This document shows positions 51,874 through 62,511 of a stretch of DNA of 64,000 bases, piece after piece. The notes under the pieces are model-generated. The model searched no databases. It saw only the letters and a list, made by a program, of their open reading frames with translations, and had not been told where the DNA came from. Made by a program: the position numbers and the translations under genes. The DNA is from Massilia sp. WG5 (GTDB taxonomy: Bacteria > Pseudomonadota > Gammaproteobacteria > Burkholderiales > Burkholderiaceae_D). The DNA lies in assembly GCF_001412595.2 (NCBI RefSeq), contig NZ_CP012640.2, positions 5,270,001 to 5,334,000 on the forward strand, given 5' to 3'. Every line of letters starts with the position of its first letter. Within the stretch, counting starts at the first letter, position 1.

Positions 51874-54102
51874 ATGTCCTATCAAGTCCTCGCCCGCAAA
51901 TACCGTCCCAGGAACTTCGAAACGCTGGTTGGCCAGGAGCACGTGGTCCGTGCCCTGACCCATGCGTTGCGTACCGGACGCCTGCACCATGCTTACCTGT
52001 TCACCGGCACCCGCGGGGTGGGCAAGACGACACTGTCGCGCATCCTGGCCAAGTCGCTCAACTGCATCGGCCCGGACGGGCAGGGCGGCATCACGGCCGA
52101 GCCGTGCGGGGTCTGCGAACCCTGCCGCGCGATCGACGCCGGCCGCTTCGTCGACTACGTCGAGATGGACGCGGCCTCGAACCGCGGCGTCGACGAGATG
52201 GCGCAGCTGCTGGAACAGGCGGTGTACGCGCCGAGCAATGCACGCTTCAAGGTCTACATGATCGACGAGGTGCACATGCTCACCAACCACGCCTTCAACG
52301 CGATGCTGAAGACGCTCGAGGAACCGCCCGAGCACGTGAAATTCATCCTCGCGACCACCGACCCGCAGAAGATCCCGGTGACCGTGCTGTCGCGCTGCCT
52401 GCAGTTCAACCTGAAGCAGATGCCGCCCGGCCACATCGTCGGCCACCTGGAAAACATCCTGGGCCAGGAAGGCGTGAGTTTCGAACAGCCGGCCCTGCGC
52501 CTGCTGGCGCAAGGCGCCCACGGCTCGATGCGCGACGCGCTGTCGCTGACCGACCAGGCGATCGCCTACGCCGCCGGCGCCGTCACGCTCGACGCGGTGC
52601 AGGGCATGCTGGGTGCGCTCGACCAGTCCTACCTGGTGCGCCTGCTGGATGCACTGGCGCGCCAGGACGGCGCCGACCTGATGGCGGTGGCCGACGAGAT
52701 GGCCAGCCGCAGCCTGTCCTACAACGGCGCGCTGCAGGACCTCGGCACGCTGCTGCACCGCATCGCCCTGGCCCAGACCGTGCCGACCGCGGTGCCGGAA
52801 GACCTGCCGGAACTGGCCGATATCCAGCGCCTGGCAAGCGTATTCGATCCGCAGGAAGTGCAGTTGTATTACCAGATCGCCGTGCACGGCCGTAACGAGA
52901 TCGGCCTGGCGCCGGACGAGTACGCCGGCTTCACGATGACCCTGCTTCGCATGCTGGCCTTCCGCCCGGGACAGGGCGGGGCCGAGCAGGCCGCCGGCCC
53001 GGCGCCGGCCGCGCTGGCGCGTCCGCTGCCGCAGGCCCAGCCCGCGCGTCCGGCCGCTGCCGCCGCCGCTGCTGCCCCCGCTGCTGCCCCCGCACGTCCG
53101 ATGGCGCCGCCGCCTGCCGCCAGCGCCCCTGCCGCGCCTGCCGCACAGCAAGCCGTACAGGCGGCCGCGCCCCAGGCTTCCGGCGCTGCAGCCGCGCTGA
53201 GCCCGGCCCGCGCCGCCATCAATGCGGCGCTGGAAGCGGCGCGCGCCGCGGCGCGCATGACGACCGGCGGTGGCGGCCGCCGTCCGCCTGGACCGTCCGA
53301 AGCGCCGGCTGCCGCCGCACCGCAGCCGGCCGCGGTGGCGCCTGCTCCGGCGGCGCCACCGCCCGCGCCCGGCCCGGCGCCGGCTGCCAGCGCCGCACCG
53401 GCGCCCGCGCCGTCCGCGCGCCCGTCCGCGCCGGCCCCCTGGGACCAGCCGGCCGCGCGTCCGCAGCCGCAGGCAGCCGTCCAGCAGCCGCCGGCGATGG
53501 CCCGCGCCGCCCAGCAGGCGCAGGCACAGGGCCAGGCCCATGACCAGGCGGTGGCCGATGACGAGCCGCCCTCCTGGGTGACCGAATTTTCCGACGACAC
53601 CGCGGTCGCCGCCGAGGCTCCGGCCGCGGTGAGCCCGCCGCCGACCGCGCGCGTGCAGGCGCCGAGCGCGGCGCCGCATGCCTACACGATCACGCCGGTG
53701 CCGGCGATCGGCTGGGACGGCAACTGGCCGGCGCTGGCCGCCTCGCTGCCGCTGCGCGGCGTGGCCCAGCAGCTCGCCTTCCAGACCGAGCTGGTCGACT
53801 GCAGCTCGGACGGCGCCTCCGCCACCTTCCGCCTGCGCGTGCCGGTCGATACCCTGCGCGCCAGCGGCAACAGCGAAAAGCTGTGCGCCGCCCTGCAGGA
53901 ACGGTTTCCGGCGGTACGCATCAATGTCGATACCGAGATCGGACCGGTCTGGTACACCGCCAGCGCCGAAGCCCGGGCGCGCCGAGAGCAGCTGCAGCGC
54001 GAAGCCGAGGAAACGGTCGCCGCCGATCCCTTCATCCAGGCGCTGGAGCAGACCTTCGACGCCTTCGTGGTGCCCGGTTCGGTGCGCCCGATCGGCACCT
54101 GA
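51874..54102 (+). CDS. dnaX: DNA polymerase III subunit gamma/tau
   Basis: A 742-residue clamp-loader ATPase. The P loop GTRGVGKT is at residues 45-52, the zinc Cys are Cys64, 78, 81 and 84, Walker B is MIDEVHML, and the SRC motif is in SRCLQFNLK. Residues 370 to about 605 are a long Ala/Pro-rich linker. The C-terminal tau-type domain ([20 protein letters not shown] onward) binds the polymerase alpha subunit. No A-AAA-AAG slippery site was seen. ybaB follows by 40 bp. Confidence 0.97.
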   Translation: MSYQVLARKYRPRNFETLVGQEHVVRALTHALRTGRLHHAYLFTGTRGVGKTTLSRILAKSLNCIGPDGQGGITAEPCGVCEPCRAIDAGRFVDYVEMDAASNRGVDEMAQLLEQAVYAPSNARFKVYMIDEVHMLTNHAFNAMLKTLEEPPEHVKFILATTDPQKIPVTVLSRCLQFNLKQMPPGHIVGHLENILGQEGVSFEQPALRLLAQGAHGSMRDALSLTDQAIAYAAGAVTLDAVQGMLGALDQSYLVRLLDALARQDGADLMAVADEMASRSLSYNGALQDLGTLLHRIALAQTVPTAVPEDLPELADIQRLASVFDPQEVQLYYQIAVHGRNEIGLAPDEYAGFTMTLLRMLAFRPGQGGAEQAAGPAPAALARPLPQAQPARPAAAAAAAAPAAAPARPMAPPPAASAPAAPAAQQAVQAAAPQASGAAAALSPARAAINAALEAARAAARMTTGGGGRRPPGPSEAPAAAAPQPAAVAPAPAAPPPAPGPAPAASAAPAPAPSARPSAPAPWDQPAARPQPQAAVQQPPAMARAAQQAQAQGQAHDQAVADDEPPSWVTEFSDDTAVAAEAPAAVSPPPTARVQAPSAAPHAYTITPVPAIGWDGNWPALAASLPLRGVAQQLAFQTELVDCSSDGASATFRLRVPVDTLRASGNSEKLCAALQERFPAVRINVDTEIGPVWYTASAEARARREQLQREAEETVAADPFIQALEQTFDAFVVPGSVRPIGT

Positions 54103-54142
54103 TATCTTTTCGTTTCACCCGACTTTATTGGAGAACAGCACC

Positions 54143-54469
54143 ATGATGAAAAACCAGCTCGCAGGCATGATGAAGCAGGTCCAGGCCATGCAGGACAACA
54201 TGAAGAAGGCGCAGGATCAGCTGGCTCTGATCGAGGTCGAAGGCCAGTCGGGCGCCGGCCTGGTCAAGGTCGTCATGACCTGCAAGAACGACGTCAAGCG
54301 CGTCTCGATCGACCCCTCGCTGCTGGGCGACGACCGCGACATGCTGGAAGACCTGGTCGCGGCCGCCTTCAACGACGCGATCCGCAAGGCCGAAGCCACC
54401 AGCCAGGAAAAGATGAGCGGCCTGACCGCCGGCCTGCCGATCCCGCCGGGCTTCAAGATGCCGTTCTGA
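54143..54469 (+). CDS. ybaB: Nucleoid-associated protein YbaB/EbfC
   Basis: A 108-residue protein with an N-terminal Met/Lys/Gln-rich helix ([22 protein letters not shown]) and the core [30 protein letters not shown]. It binds DNA as a dimer and is usually located between dnaX and recR, as here. Its TGA overlaps the ATG of the next gene (ATGA-type overlap at 54467-54471). Confidence 0.95.
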   Translation: MMKNQLAGMMKQVQAMQDNMKKAQDQLALIEVEGQSGAGLVKVVMTCKNDVKRVSIDPSLLGDDRDMLEDLVAAAFNDAIRKAEATSQEKMSGLTAGLPIPPGFKMPF

Positions 54470-54759
54470 TGTTCATCGTCTCCCTGACCTACACGGCGCC
54501 GCTGGCGCGCATCGACGCTTTCCTGGAAGCGCACCGCGCCTTCCTCGCCGAGCAGTATGCGCGCGGGCTGTTCCTGATGTCGGGGCGCAAGGAGCCGCGC
54601 GACGGCGGCATAATCATCGCCCATGCGGCCAGCCGCGCGGAGCTCGAAGCCGTGCTGCGCGACGATCCCTTCCACCAGGCCGGCGTGGCGCGCTACGAGA
54701 TCACCGAATTCGTTCCCACCATGACGGCCGAGGCGCTGGCCGCCTTTCGTGCCGAATAA
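54469..54759 (+). CDS. YciI-family protein
   Basis: A 96-residue ferredoxin-like-fold protein ([26 protein letters not shown]...) with the YciI features GLFLMSGRKEPRDGG and DDPFHQAGVARYEITEF. The family has a conserved His-Asp pair (DPFH) and suggested hydrolase or dehydrochlorinase roles; its function here is unknown. It is inserted between ybaB and recR and coupled to ybaB by a 1-bp overlap. Confidence 0.9.
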   Translation: MFIVSLTYTAPLARIDAFLEAHRAFLAEQYARGLFLMSGRKEPRDGGIIIAHAASRAELEAVLRDDPFHQAGVARYEITEFVPTMTAEALAAFRAE

Positions 54760-54771
54760 GTCCACACCATC

Positions 54772-55362
54772 ATGTCCAAATCGCTCGACTTCCTGACCGA
54801 GGCCCTGCGCCGCCTGCCGGGCGTCGGACCGAAGTCGGCGCAGCGCATGGCCTTCCACCTGCTGCAGCATGACCGCGAGGGCGCCGCGATGCTGTCGCGC
54901 GCGCTCTACCAGGCGGTCGAGGCGGTGCACCACTGTGCCATGTGCAATACCTTCTCGGAGCTCGACGTCTGCGAACTGTGCGCGGACCCCGAGCGCGACC
55001 ATGCGCTGCTGTGCGTGGTCGAGACCCCGGCCGACCAGCTGATGATCGAGCAGACCCTGACCTACAAGGGCCTGTACTTCGTGCTGATGGGCAGGCTGTC
55101 GCCGCTGGACGGCATCGGCCCGCGCGATTTGCACCTCGAGAAGCTGGTCAACCGCGCCGCGGACGGCCTCGTCAATGAAGTCGTGCTGGCCACCAATTTC
55201 ACCAACGAGGGCGAAGCGACCGCCCATTACATCAGCGAAATGTTGAAGGCGCGCGGGCTGAAGGTGAGCCGCCTGGCGCGCGGTGTTCCCGTCGGGGGCG
55301 AGCTCGAGTATGTGGACGCGGGCACGATTGCGCGCGCCATGCTCGACAGGCGAAGTGCATAA
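54772..55362 (+). CDS. recR: Recombination mediator protein RecR
   Basis: A 196-residue protein with an N-terminal helix-hairpin-helix ([18 protein letters not shown]), a zinc finger with four Cys ([16 protein letters not shown]) and a Toprim domain ([14 protein letters not shown]... and [18 protein letters not shown]). With RecO and RecF it loads RecA on gapped DNA. It follows the YciI-like gene by 12 bp. Confidence 0.97.
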   Translation: MSKSLDFLTEALRRLPGVGPKSAQRMAFHLLQHDREGAAMLSRALYQAVEAVHHCAMCNTFSELDVCELCADPERDHALLCVVETPADQLMIEQTLTYKGLYFVLMGRLSPLDGIGPRDLHLEKLVNRAADGLVNEVVLATNFTNEGEATAHYISEMLKARGLKVSRLARGVPVGGELEYVDAGTIARAMLDRRSA

Positions 55363-55441
55363 TGGACCTCCCCACAAGGGTTCGCTGGCCAATGCTGAGC
55401 ATGAGGCCGCACGAGCCTTGAGGCAGCGGGTTCTGGTTGAC

Positions 55442-55460
55442 GGTACGCAAACAGCGTACC
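55442..55460 (+). other. Hairpin between recR and the glycosyltransferase gene
   Basis: Arms GGTACGC (55442-55448) and GCGTACC (55454-55460) around a 5-nt loop lie in the 140-bp gap after recR. No T run follows, so it is only a possible terminator or pausing site. Confidence 0.4.
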
Positions 55461-55503
55461 GGGTCCGCTGCTATCGTGGGCCACACTTTGACCGGATCCG
55501 AGC

Positions 55504-56673
55504 ATGCACCTTGTCGACATCACGATGTTTTACGCGGCCGAAGGCGGCGGCGTCAGCACCTACCTGAACGCCAAGGCGCAGTGGCTGGCGCATCGCAGCC
55601 ATTTCTCGAGCACCAGCTTTCGCCACACCATCCTGAGTTCCAACGTCGAGACCTGCGACGATGCCGTGCCGGCGCTGGTGCGCATTCCCGCCGCCAACCT
55701 GCCGGGCTTCCACGGTTTCCGCATGCCGCTCTCGGTGTCGGCCCCGGCGCGCCTGCTGGAGTCGGTCGGCCCCGACCTGGTCGAGGCGGGCGACGCCGGC
55801 CACTGCGCCTGGGCCGCGCTGCACATGCGCAAGCGCTACGACGTTCCCGTGGTCGCTTTCTACCATTCCGACCTGCCGCGCCTGGTGCGCCCGCGCCTGG
55901 GCAGCTGGATCGCGCACGGCACCTGCCGCTACCTCGCCAACCTGTACCGCCAGTTCGACCTGGTGCTGGCGCCCAGCCGCGTGATGGTCGAGCACCTGGA
56001 AGAGATCGGCGTGCACGGCGCCGTGCACCAACCGCTGGGCATCGACTCGCGCGTGTTCCGGCCGGAGCGCGACGGCGAGCGCCTCGGCGAAACCCTGCGT
56101 GAACACCTCGGGCTCGATCCCGATACCCGCCTGCTGGTCTACGCCGGCCGCTTCACGCCGGAAAAGAAGCTGCACGTGCTGATCGAGGCGGTGCAGAAGC
56201 TTGGCGAGCGCTACCACCTGATCCTGGTCGGCGGCGGCGATGCCCTGCCGCGCGCGGCCAACCTCACCATCGTGCCCTTCGAGCGCGACCAGCGCCAGCT
56301 CGCGCGCCTGCTGGCCAGTTGCGACGTGCTGGTCCATCCGGGCGATTGCGAGACCTTCGGCCTGATCGTGCTCGAAGCCATGGCCTGTGGCCTGCCCATC
56401 GTCGGCACCGACCGTGGCGGCGTGGCCGAGCTGGTCGACCGCGAGACCGGCATCCTGGCCAAGCCGGACAGCGTCGACAGCCTGGCCGGGGCGATCGAGG
56501 CGATCTACTTCCGCGACATGGCGCGCATGGGCCAGGCCGCGCGCCGCAAGGCGGCCGAGCGCTACGACTGGGACGAGATCCTGCCCCAGGTGCTGGGCCG
56601 CTACGGCGTCCTGCTGGGCGCCGCCTACCAGCCCATCCGCCGCGAACCGGAGCGTATCTGTGTTACCGACTGA
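55504..56673 (+). CDS. GT4-type glycosyltransferase
   Basis: A 389-residue GT-B fold enzyme. The N-terminal domain starts MHLVDITMFYAAEGGGVSTYL; the C-terminal domain has LLVYAGRFTPEKKLHVLIEAV and the Glu-containing motif HPGDCETFGLIVLEAMACGLPIV. It should transfer a sugar from a nucleotide donor, perhaps to a glycolipid. The next gene, a predicted deacetylase, starts inside its last 14 bp, suggesting a shared pathway for a glycan or lipid. Confidence 0.92.
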   Translation: MHLVDITMFYAAEGGGVSTYLNAKAQWLAHRSHFSSTSFRHTILSSNVETCDDAVPALVRIPAANLPGFHGFRMPLSVSAPARLLESVGPDLVEAGDAGHCAWAALHMRKRYDVPVVAFYHSDLPRLVRPRLGSWIAHGTCRYLANLYRQFDLVLAPSRVMVEHLEEIGVHGAVHQPLGIDSRVFRPERDGERLGETLREHLGLDPDTRLLVYAGRFTPEKKLHVLIEAVQKLGERYHLILVGGGDALPRAANLTIVPFERDQRQLARLLASCDVLVHPGDCETFGLIVLEAMACGLPIVGTDRGGVAELVDRETGILAKPDSVDSLAGAIEAIYFRDMARMGQAARRKAAERYDWDEILPQVLGRYGVLLGAAYQPIRREPERICVTD

Positions 56674-57538
56674 GCCTTCCCATGACGCCGCGTCCGGCAT
56701 GCTGTGCGTGTCGATCCACGACGTCGCGCCGGCTACCTGGCCCGACTGCCTGCGCCTGGTGGAGGCGATCCGCGCGGTGGCCGACATCCCGCTGACCTGG
56801 CTGGTGGTGCCGCATTATCACTTCCGGCCCGAGCGCTCGCCGGCGATGGAGGCGGGCCTGGACGCGGCGCTGGCGCGCGGCGACGAGCTGGCGCTGCACG
56901 GCTACAGCCACCTCGACACGGAAGCGAACCGCGGCGGTTTGCGCGCGCGCTTCCTGCGCAATGTGTACACCCGGCGCGAAGGCGAGTTCGCCGCGCTCGA
57001 CCATGACGAAGCGCGGCGCCGGCTCGACCTGGGCCTGGCCTGGTTCGCCGAGCGCGGCTGGACCCCGAGCGGCTTCGTGCCGCCGGCCTGGCTGCTGGGC
57101 GAGGGTGCCTGGCAGGCGCTGCGCGAATCGTCCTTCGCCTACACGACCACCTTCAGCCATTTCCACGTCCTGCGCGGCGGCCGGGGACCTGTCGAGCCCG
57201 TCAAATCGCCGTCGATGGTCTACGCGGCGCGCAACCGCGGCGGCCGCTGGCTGTCGCCGCGGGTGGCGGACGCCACCGCCGCGTTGCTGGCGGACGCGCC
57301 GCTGGTGCGTTTCAGCCTGCATCCGCCGGACGCGCGCTATCCCGAGCTGGTACGGCATACCCAGCGCGCGCTGGAGCGCCTGCTGGCGCGTCGCACCGCC
57401 GTCACCAAGGCCGAGTGCGCGCGCAGGCTGGCCGGCGAGGCCGCGCTCACCAGTAATGGCCCCAGTAGCCGCCGCGCCAGTAGCCCGGATAGTAGCCAGG
57501 AGACGAGCCATAGCGCACCAGCTCGTCCTTTGCGCTGA
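56660..57538 (+). CDS. DUF2334 polysaccharide deacetylase-like protein
   Basis: A 292-residue protein from GTG 56660, with GGAG 8 nt upstream; ATG 56699 (MLCVSIHD) is the alternative. The motif LCVSIHDVAPATW carries the metal-site His-Asp; later LALHGYSHLDT has the His-x3-His pair and VRFSLHPPDARYP the distal His. It should remove acetyl groups from a glycan or glycolipid. The last 30 residues (SNGPSSRRASSPDSSQETS) are low-complexity and read through the antisense of the small lipoprotein gene, a 92-bp overlap. Confidence 0.88.
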   Translation: MLPTEPSHDAASGMLCVSIHDVAPATWPDCLRLVEAIRAVADIPLTWLVVPHYHFRPERSPAMEAGLDAALARGDELALHGYSHLDTEANRGGLRARFLRNVYTRREGEFAALDHDEARRRLDLGLAWFAERGWTPSGFVPPAWLLGEGAWQALRESSFAYTTTFSHFHVLRGGRGPVEPVKSPSMVYAARNRGGRWLSPRVADATAALLADAPLVRFSLHPPDARYPELVRHTQRALERLLARRTAVTKAECARRLAGEAALTSNGPSSRRASSPDSSQETSHSAPARPLR

Positions 57539-57749
57539 GGCTCAGGATACAGTTGCGCCACTGGTCCGAATCGACGGCATAGCCCAGCCGTGAGCAGGCG
57601 GGACCGTAGATGGTCATCATGTTGGCCATCTCGGCCTGCTTTTGCGCGGCGCGCTCCTGCGGCGTGCTGCAGGCGGAAGCCGCCAGCGACAGCAACAGCA
57701 GGGCGCCGGTAGCGGCAGGGGATGGCAATCGAAGTGAAAGGAAGGACAT
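57447..57749 (-). CDS. Small Gly/Tyr/Trp-rich lipoprotein
   Basis: A 100-residue protein with a signal and probable lipobox (LLLLSLAASAC, Cys about residue 27). A charged helix (QERAAQKQAEMANMMTIYG) is followed by two Cys (PACSRLGY and WRNCIL) and a Gly/Tyr/Trp-rich tail (YYPGYWRGGYWGHYW). The function is unknown. Its 3' part overlaps the end of the deacetylase gene on the opposite strand; the strongly biased composition of both tails makes it likely that one stop codon has moved. Confidence 0.78.
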   Translation of the reverse strand: MSFLSLRLPSPAATGALLLLSLAASACSTPQERAAQKQAEMANMMTIYGPACSRLGYAVDSDQWRNCILSLSAKDELVRYGSSPGYYPGYWRGGYWGHYW

Positions 57750-57922
57750 AAAGCCTCCATGTGCAACGGCGCCGTGCGCCTGGATTCAGCATAGCGCAGG
57801 CTGGCGGCGGGCGTCCAGCATCGCCCAATCGGGCACGAGGGTGGATGCGCCGGACGGCGTCAAGGCTCGCTGACGAGTGGGTTTTCTGGCAAGATGCCCG
57901 TTTTTCAAGATCGGAGACGAGG

Positions 57923-60373
57923 ATGGCACGACGGGCATGGCTGGTATGGGGCCGGCGCATTCTGCTGTTGCTGGCGGCGCTGCTGGCGCTGGCCGTGCTG
58001 GGCGCCTGGCTGTTCCTGCGCGCCAGCCTGGCGCAGCTCGACGGCAAGCGCAGCTCGCCGCTGCTCGGCAGCTCGGTGACGGTAACGCGCGACGCGATTG
58101 GCGTGCCCACCATCAGCGGTGCGAGCCGGATCGACCTGGCGTATGCGACCGGTTTCGTGCATGCGCAGGAGCGCTTCTTCCAGATGGACCTGCTGCGCCG
58201 CAGCGCCGCCGGCGAACTCGCCGAGCTGTTCGGACCGAAAGCCCTGCCGCTCGACCGCGCGCATCGCATGCACCGCTTCCGCGCCTACGCCGGCGAGGCC
58301 CTGGCGCGCCTGAGCCCTGAGCAGCGCCTGTTCGTCGAACGCTACGCGGCCGGCGTCAACGACGGCCTGAACGCGCTGGGCGCGCGACCCTTCGAATACG
58401 CGCTGACCGGCGCCGCGCCGCGGCCCTGGACGCCGGCCGACTCGCTGCTGGCCGTGTGGGCGATGTACCTCGACCTGCAGGGCAACCAGGAACCGCGCGA
58501 GCTGGCGCGCGGCTGGCTGGCGCGTCACCTCGACCCGGCCCAGCGCGCCTTCCTGCTGCCGGAAGCGAGCCGCTGGGATGCGCCGCTGGATGTGCCACTG
58601 AATGCGCCCGCGCTGGCTGCCGCCGCGCCGATCCCGGCCAGCGCCCCCGCCTGGTGGGGCCGCAAGGAGGCGGTGCCGCCGCGCCAGGTGGCGGGCCTCC
58701 ACTTCGCCGATTCGGTCGGCAGCAACAACTACGCGGTGGCCGGCACGCGCAGCAGCAGCGGGGCGGCGATCGTCTCGGACGACATGCACCTCGGCCTGCA
58801 GCTGCCGAACACCTGGTACCGGATGGCGCTGCGCTTCCCGGACGCGAAAGGCGCGCAGCGGCGCGTGGTCGGCGTCAGCCTGCCGGGCGCGCCGCCGCTG
58901 GTCATCGTCGGCAGCAACGGCCACGTGGCCTGGGCCTTCACCAACAGCTATGCCGATACGCTCGACCTGGTGCGCCTGGGAACCGACCCGGCGCGCGCCG
59001 GCCAGGTGAAGCTGCCGTCCGGCTGGGAGACGCCGCGCGAGGTCGTCGAGACCATCCTGGTCAAGGGCCAGGCGCCGGCGCGCCTGCGCGTGCGCGAGAC
59101 CAGCCTCGGTCCGATCCGCGAGGCCGGCGGCGAGCTGTATGCGGTGCACTGGGTCGCGCATTCGCCGCAGGCGGTCGGCCTGGAGCACCTGAAGCTGGAA
59201 ACCGCCGGCACGCTGGACGAAGCGCTGGCCGCGGCTGCGGTCGACGGCATCCCGGCGCAGAACATCGTGGCCGGCGACGACCGCGGCAATATCGGCTGGA
59301 CCGTGGCCGGCGTGCTGCCGCGCCGCGACGCCGCCGGCCGCGGCCTGGCCGTGACCTTCCCGCTGGGCGCGGAGGGCGACGCCCCGACCTGGAACGGCCT
59401 GCTGGCGCCCGACGAGTATCCGCGCGTGGTGAATCCGGCGGGCGGCCAGCTGGTCACCGCCAACAACCGCCAGCTCGCGGGTCCCGACGCCCAGCTGATC
59501 GGCGACGGCGGCTTCGACCTCGGCGCGCGCGCGCACCAGCTGAGCGACGGCGTGCGCCAGCTCGGCGACAAGGCCGACGTGCCGGCGGTGTTCCGCGTCG
59601 CCCTCGACGACCGCGCCCTGTACGTGCAGGGCTGGCGCGACCGCCTGCTGGCGCTGCTCGACGAGCATGCCGTGGCCGGCCATCCCGAGCGCGCCGAAGT
59701 CCGCCGCTTGCTGAAGGACAGCTGGGACGGCCATGCCAGCACGGGCTCGAGCGGCTACCGCCTGGCGCAGCAGTTCCGCTGGTCGCTGTACGAGCTGGTG
59801 TTCGCCGGCGCCAACGCCGAGATGGAAAAGCTCGACCCGAAGGCGAACATGGCGGTCGCCACCTCGCGTTGGCCGGTCGTGCTGGTGCGCCTGCTGGACG
59901 AGCGTCCCGCGGCCTGGCTGCCGCCGGCCTATGCCAGCTGGCAGGACCTGCAGCTGGCCGCGGTGGACCGCACGATCGCCGACGTCACCAAGGACGGCAA
60001 GACGCTGGCGCAGGCCACCTGGGGCGTGCGCAATACCGCCGAGATCGCGCATCCGATCAGCATGGCCCTGCCGTTCCTGAAGCGCTGGCTGGGCGCGCCG
60101 CCCGACCAGCTGCCGGGCGACGCCAACATGCCGCGCGTGGCGGGGCCGAAGTTCGGGCAGTCGGAGCGGCTGACGGTGTCGCCGGGAAGGGAAGAGGAGG
60201 GCTTGTACGACATGCCGGGCGGGCAGAGCGGGCATCCGCTGTCGCCCTGGTTCCTGGGCGGACACGAGGACTGGGTACACGGCAAGCCGACCCCGTTGCT
60301 GCCGGGGCCGGTGGAGCATACGCTGATCTTCGCGCCTAGGTCGGCACCCAGAGCGTCTGCAGCATTCCGGTGA
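57923..60373 (+). CDS. Penicillin acylase-family (S45) hydrolase
   Basis: An 816-residue Ntn hydrolase precursor. A membrane-anchor or signal region (residues 10-35, [20 protein letters not shown]) precedes the alpha-subunit region. The autocleavage site and catalytic Ser are seen in [13 protein letters not shown] near residue 270. The beta subunit holds the motif [14 protein letters not shown]. The family hydrolyses amides such as acyl-homoserine lactones or penicillins; the substrate is not predicted. A GAGACGAGG site supports ATG 57923. Its last 38 bp overlap the end of the EAL gene on the opposite strand. Confidence 0.93.
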   Translation: MARRAWLVWGRRILLLLAALLALAVLGAWLFLRASLAQLDGKRSSPLLGSSVTVTRDAIGVPTISGASRIDLAYATGFVHAQERFFQMDLLRRSAAGELAELFGPKALPLDRAHRMHRFRAYAGEALARLSPEQRLFVERYAAGVNDGLNALGARPFEYALTGAAPRPWTPADSLLAVWAMYLDLQGNQEPRELARGWLARHLDPAQRAFLLPEASRWDAPLDVPLNAPALAAAAPIPASAPAWWGRKEAVPPRQVAGLHFADSVGSNNYAVAGTRSSSGAAIVSDDMHLGLQLPNTWYRMALRFPDAKGAQRRVVGVSLPGAPPLVIVGSNGHVAWAFTNSYADTLDLVRLGTDPARAGQVKLPSGWETPREVVETILVKGQAPARLRVRETSLGPIREAGGELYAVHWVAHSPQAVGLEHLKLETAGTLDEALAAAAVDGIPAQNIVAGDDRGNIGWTVAGVLPRRDAAGRGLAVTFPLGAEGDAPTWNGLLAPDEYPRVVNPAGGQLVTANNRQLAGPDAQLIGDGGFDLGARAHQLSDGVRQLGDKADVPAVFRVALDDRALYVQGWRDRLLALLDEHAVAGHPERAEVRRLLKDSWDGHASTGSSGYRLAQQFRWSLYELVFAGANAEMEKLDPKANMAVATSRWPVVLVRLLDERPAAWLPPAYASWQDLQLAAVDRTIADVTKDGKTLAQATWGVRNTAEIAHPISMALPFLKRWLGAPPDQLPGDANMPRVAGPKFGQSERLTVSPGREEEGLYDMPGGQSGHPLSPWFLGGHEDWVHGKPTPLLPGPVEHTLIFAPRSAPRASAAFR

Positions 60374-62510
60374 CGGTGTCGGCCGGGGCCGGACGGCCCA
60401 GGTAGAAGCCCTGCACCAGGTCGCAGCCGTATTCCTCCAGCAGCACCAGCTGCTCGCCGGTCTCGACGCCCTCGGCCACCACCATCATTTTCAGGCCGTG
60501 CGCCATCGCGATGATGGCGCGGGTGATGGCCGCGTTCTCGGAATCCTGCGGCAGGCCGCTGATGAAGCTGCGGTCGATCTTCAGGGCGCGCACGTCGAAG
60601 CGCTTCAGGTAGTTCATCGACGAGTAGCCGGTGCCGAAATCGTCGATCGACAGGTAGACGCCGATCGCGCGCAACTGCTCCAGGGTGGCCATGGTCGCCT
60701 TGGCGTCGTCCATCAGCGTGCCTTCGGTCAGTTCGAGCTCCAGCAGGCGCGGATCGAGCCCGGTGTCGTGCAGGGCCGACAGCACGATCTGGCTCAGGTT
60801 CTCGTCCTTGAACTGCTTGGCCGACAGGTTCACCGCCATGCGCACCGGACGGCGGGTCAGCTTCTGCCAGGCGCGCGCCTGGCTGCAGGCGGTGCGCAGG
60901 ACCCATTCGCCGATCGGCACGATCAGGCCGGTCTCCTCGGCCAGCGGGATGAACTCGGTGGGCGAGACCACACCGCGCTCGGCATGGCGCCAGCGCACCA
61001 GCGCCTCGACCCCGACGATCTCGGACGAGCGCACGTCGAGCTGCGGCTGGTACAGCAGGTACAGCTCGTCGTTCTGCAGCGCCTTGCGCAGGCCGACCTC
61101 GAGCTTCACATGGCTCATGATCTGCATGGTCAGCGAGGACGAGTACAGCTTGGCGTTGTTCTTGCCGCAGTTCTTCGCGTGGTACATCGCGGTGTCGGCG
61201 TACTTCAGGAGCGAGGTGCAGTCGTCGCCGTCCTCCGGAAACAGCGAGATGCCGATGCTGGCGGTGACGAAGATCTCGTTGCCCTCGATGAGGAAGGGGC
61301 GGCGCATCGCATCCTTCACGCGGTGCGCCACGGCCAGCGCGTGTTCGACGCGTTCCAGGTCCGGGATCAGGATCGTGAATTCATCGCCGCCCAGGCGCGC
61401 CAGGTTGGTGCCCTCGTGCGGCTCGCCGTCGCGCGTGAGCGAGTCGCCGCGCGACAGCAGGTCGCTCGGCCGGATGGTCTCGCGCAGGCGGTCCGAGACC
61501 TGCTGCAGCAGCTGGTCGCCGACGTTGTGGCCGAGCGTGTCGTTGATGCGCTTGAAGGCGTCCAGGTCCATGAACAGCACGGCGAACTTCTTGTTGCCGA
61601 TCTTCGAGCGCTGCAGTTCGCGCTCCAGCGTCTCCAGGAAGGCCTGGCGGTTCGGGATGCCGGTCAGGCTGTCGCAGTAGGCCAGGCGCCGGATCTGGTC
61701 CTCGGCGCGCTTGCGCTCGCTGATGTCGCGAACCAGGCCCAGCACCTCCGAGGGACCGGTGGCGACCAGGCGCGCCTCGAAGTGCTGGGCCTGGCCGAAG
61801 CGGATCAGTTCGTACTCGACCGAGCGCACCTGCTGGATGCGCAGGGCCACCTCGACCTGCTCCAGCATGCGCTCCGCGATATCGCGCGGCAGCACTTCGC
61901 TGACGTGCTTGCCCACGCATTCGTCGGCCGGGAAGGCGTCGCGCGCGCCGTGGCCTTCGCGGCCGGCAGGTTCGCGCCGGTTGCCCGTGCGCCCGGGCTC
62001 GTAGTCGAGGTAGACGCCGCCGCCGTTCATGCGGAAGAAGGTGTCCGGGATCGCCGCCAGCACCGCGCGGTTCTGGGCGTCGGCAATGCGCAGGCGCACG
62101 ATGGCGTCGCTGGCGCGCAGCACGTACAGCACCCGATGCCCGAGGATCGGCCAGTTGATCGGCTTCGACACGAAGTCGGTGGCGCCGGCCTCGTAGGCAT
62201 TGGTGACCGCTTCCAGGTCGTCGCCGCCGGTGACCATCACGATCGGCACGCTGGCGCCGTTTTCCGAATCGCGGATCGCGCGGCAGGCGCTGAAGCCGTC
62301 CATGCGCGGCATCTCGACGTCCATCAGGATCAGGTCGGGCGAACACTCGCGCGCGAACTTGACGGCCTGGACGCCGTCCTCGGCTTCGATGGCGTCGAGG
62401 TTCACGCCTTCGAGCATCTCGAGCATCAGGAGGCGCATCACCGGATCGTCGTCGGCGACCAGAACCACGCCACGGGAATTCGCGCGTTTGTTCGAGCTGG
62501 GGGCTGGCAT
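60336..62510 (-). CDS. REC-PAS-GGDEF-EAL c-di-GMP signalling protein
   Basis: A 724-residue protein. Receiver domain, residues about 12-130 (VVLVADDD..., phospho-Asp in [14 protein letters not shown], Lys in FVSKPINW). PAS-like region, to about 280. GGDEF domain: [17 protein letters not shown] start, intact LGGDEF. No RxxD inhibitory site is seen where expected. EAL domain: [45 protein letters not shown] all present, so both synthesis and breakdown of c-di-GMP are possible. It starts 1 bp after the stop codon of the hybrid kinase gene, so the kinase probably phosphorylates it. Confidence 0.94.
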   Translation of the reverse strand: MPAPSSNKRANSRGVVLVADDDPVMRLLMLEMLEGVNLDAIEAEDGVQAVKFARECSPDLILMDVEMPRMDGFSACRAIRDSENGASVPIVMVTGGDDLEAVTNAYEAGATDFVSKPINWPILGHRVLYVLRASDAIVRLRIADAQNRAVLAAIPDTFFRMNGGGVYLDYEPGRTGNRREPAGREGHGARDAFPADECVGKHVSEVLPRDIAERMLEQVEVALRIQQVRSVEYELIRFGQAQHFEARLVATGPSEVLGLVRDISERKRAEDQIRRLAYCDSLTGIPNRQAFLETLERELQRSKIGNKKFAVLFMDLDAFKRINDTLGHNVGDQLLQQVSDRLRETIRPSDLLSRGDSLTRDGEPHEGTNLARLGGDEFTILIPDLERVEHALAVAHRVKDAMRRPFLIEGNEIFVTASIGISLFPEDGDDCTSLLKYADTAMYHAKNCGKNNAKLYSSSLTMQIMSHVKLEVGLRKALQNDELYLLYQPQLDVRSSEIVGVEALVRWRHAERGVVSPTEFIPLAEETGLIVPIGEWVLRTACSQARAWQKLTRRPVRMAVNLSAKQFKDENLSQIVLSALHDTGLDPRLLELELTEGTLMDDAKATMATLEQLRAIGVYLSIDDFGTGYSSMNYLKRFDVRALKIDRSFISGLPQDSENAAITRAIIAMAHGLKMMVVAEGVETGEQLVLLEEYGCDLVQGFYLGRPAPADTVTGMLQTLWVPT

Positions 62511-62511
62511 G

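Noticed and set aside
51874-54102. Programmed frameshift in dnaX making a gamma form
   Set aside because: No in-frame A-AAA-AAG-type slippery heptamer was seen, and the frame is open throughout.
57905-60319. Long frames opposite the penicillin acylase gene, and similar ones opposite dnaX (51856-53679), the RND pump (18622-20745), M16 (43618-46260) and ClC (2202-3908)
   Set aside because: All are His/Arg/Gln-rich antisense shadows caused by high GC in third positions; the sense frames have recognisable domains.
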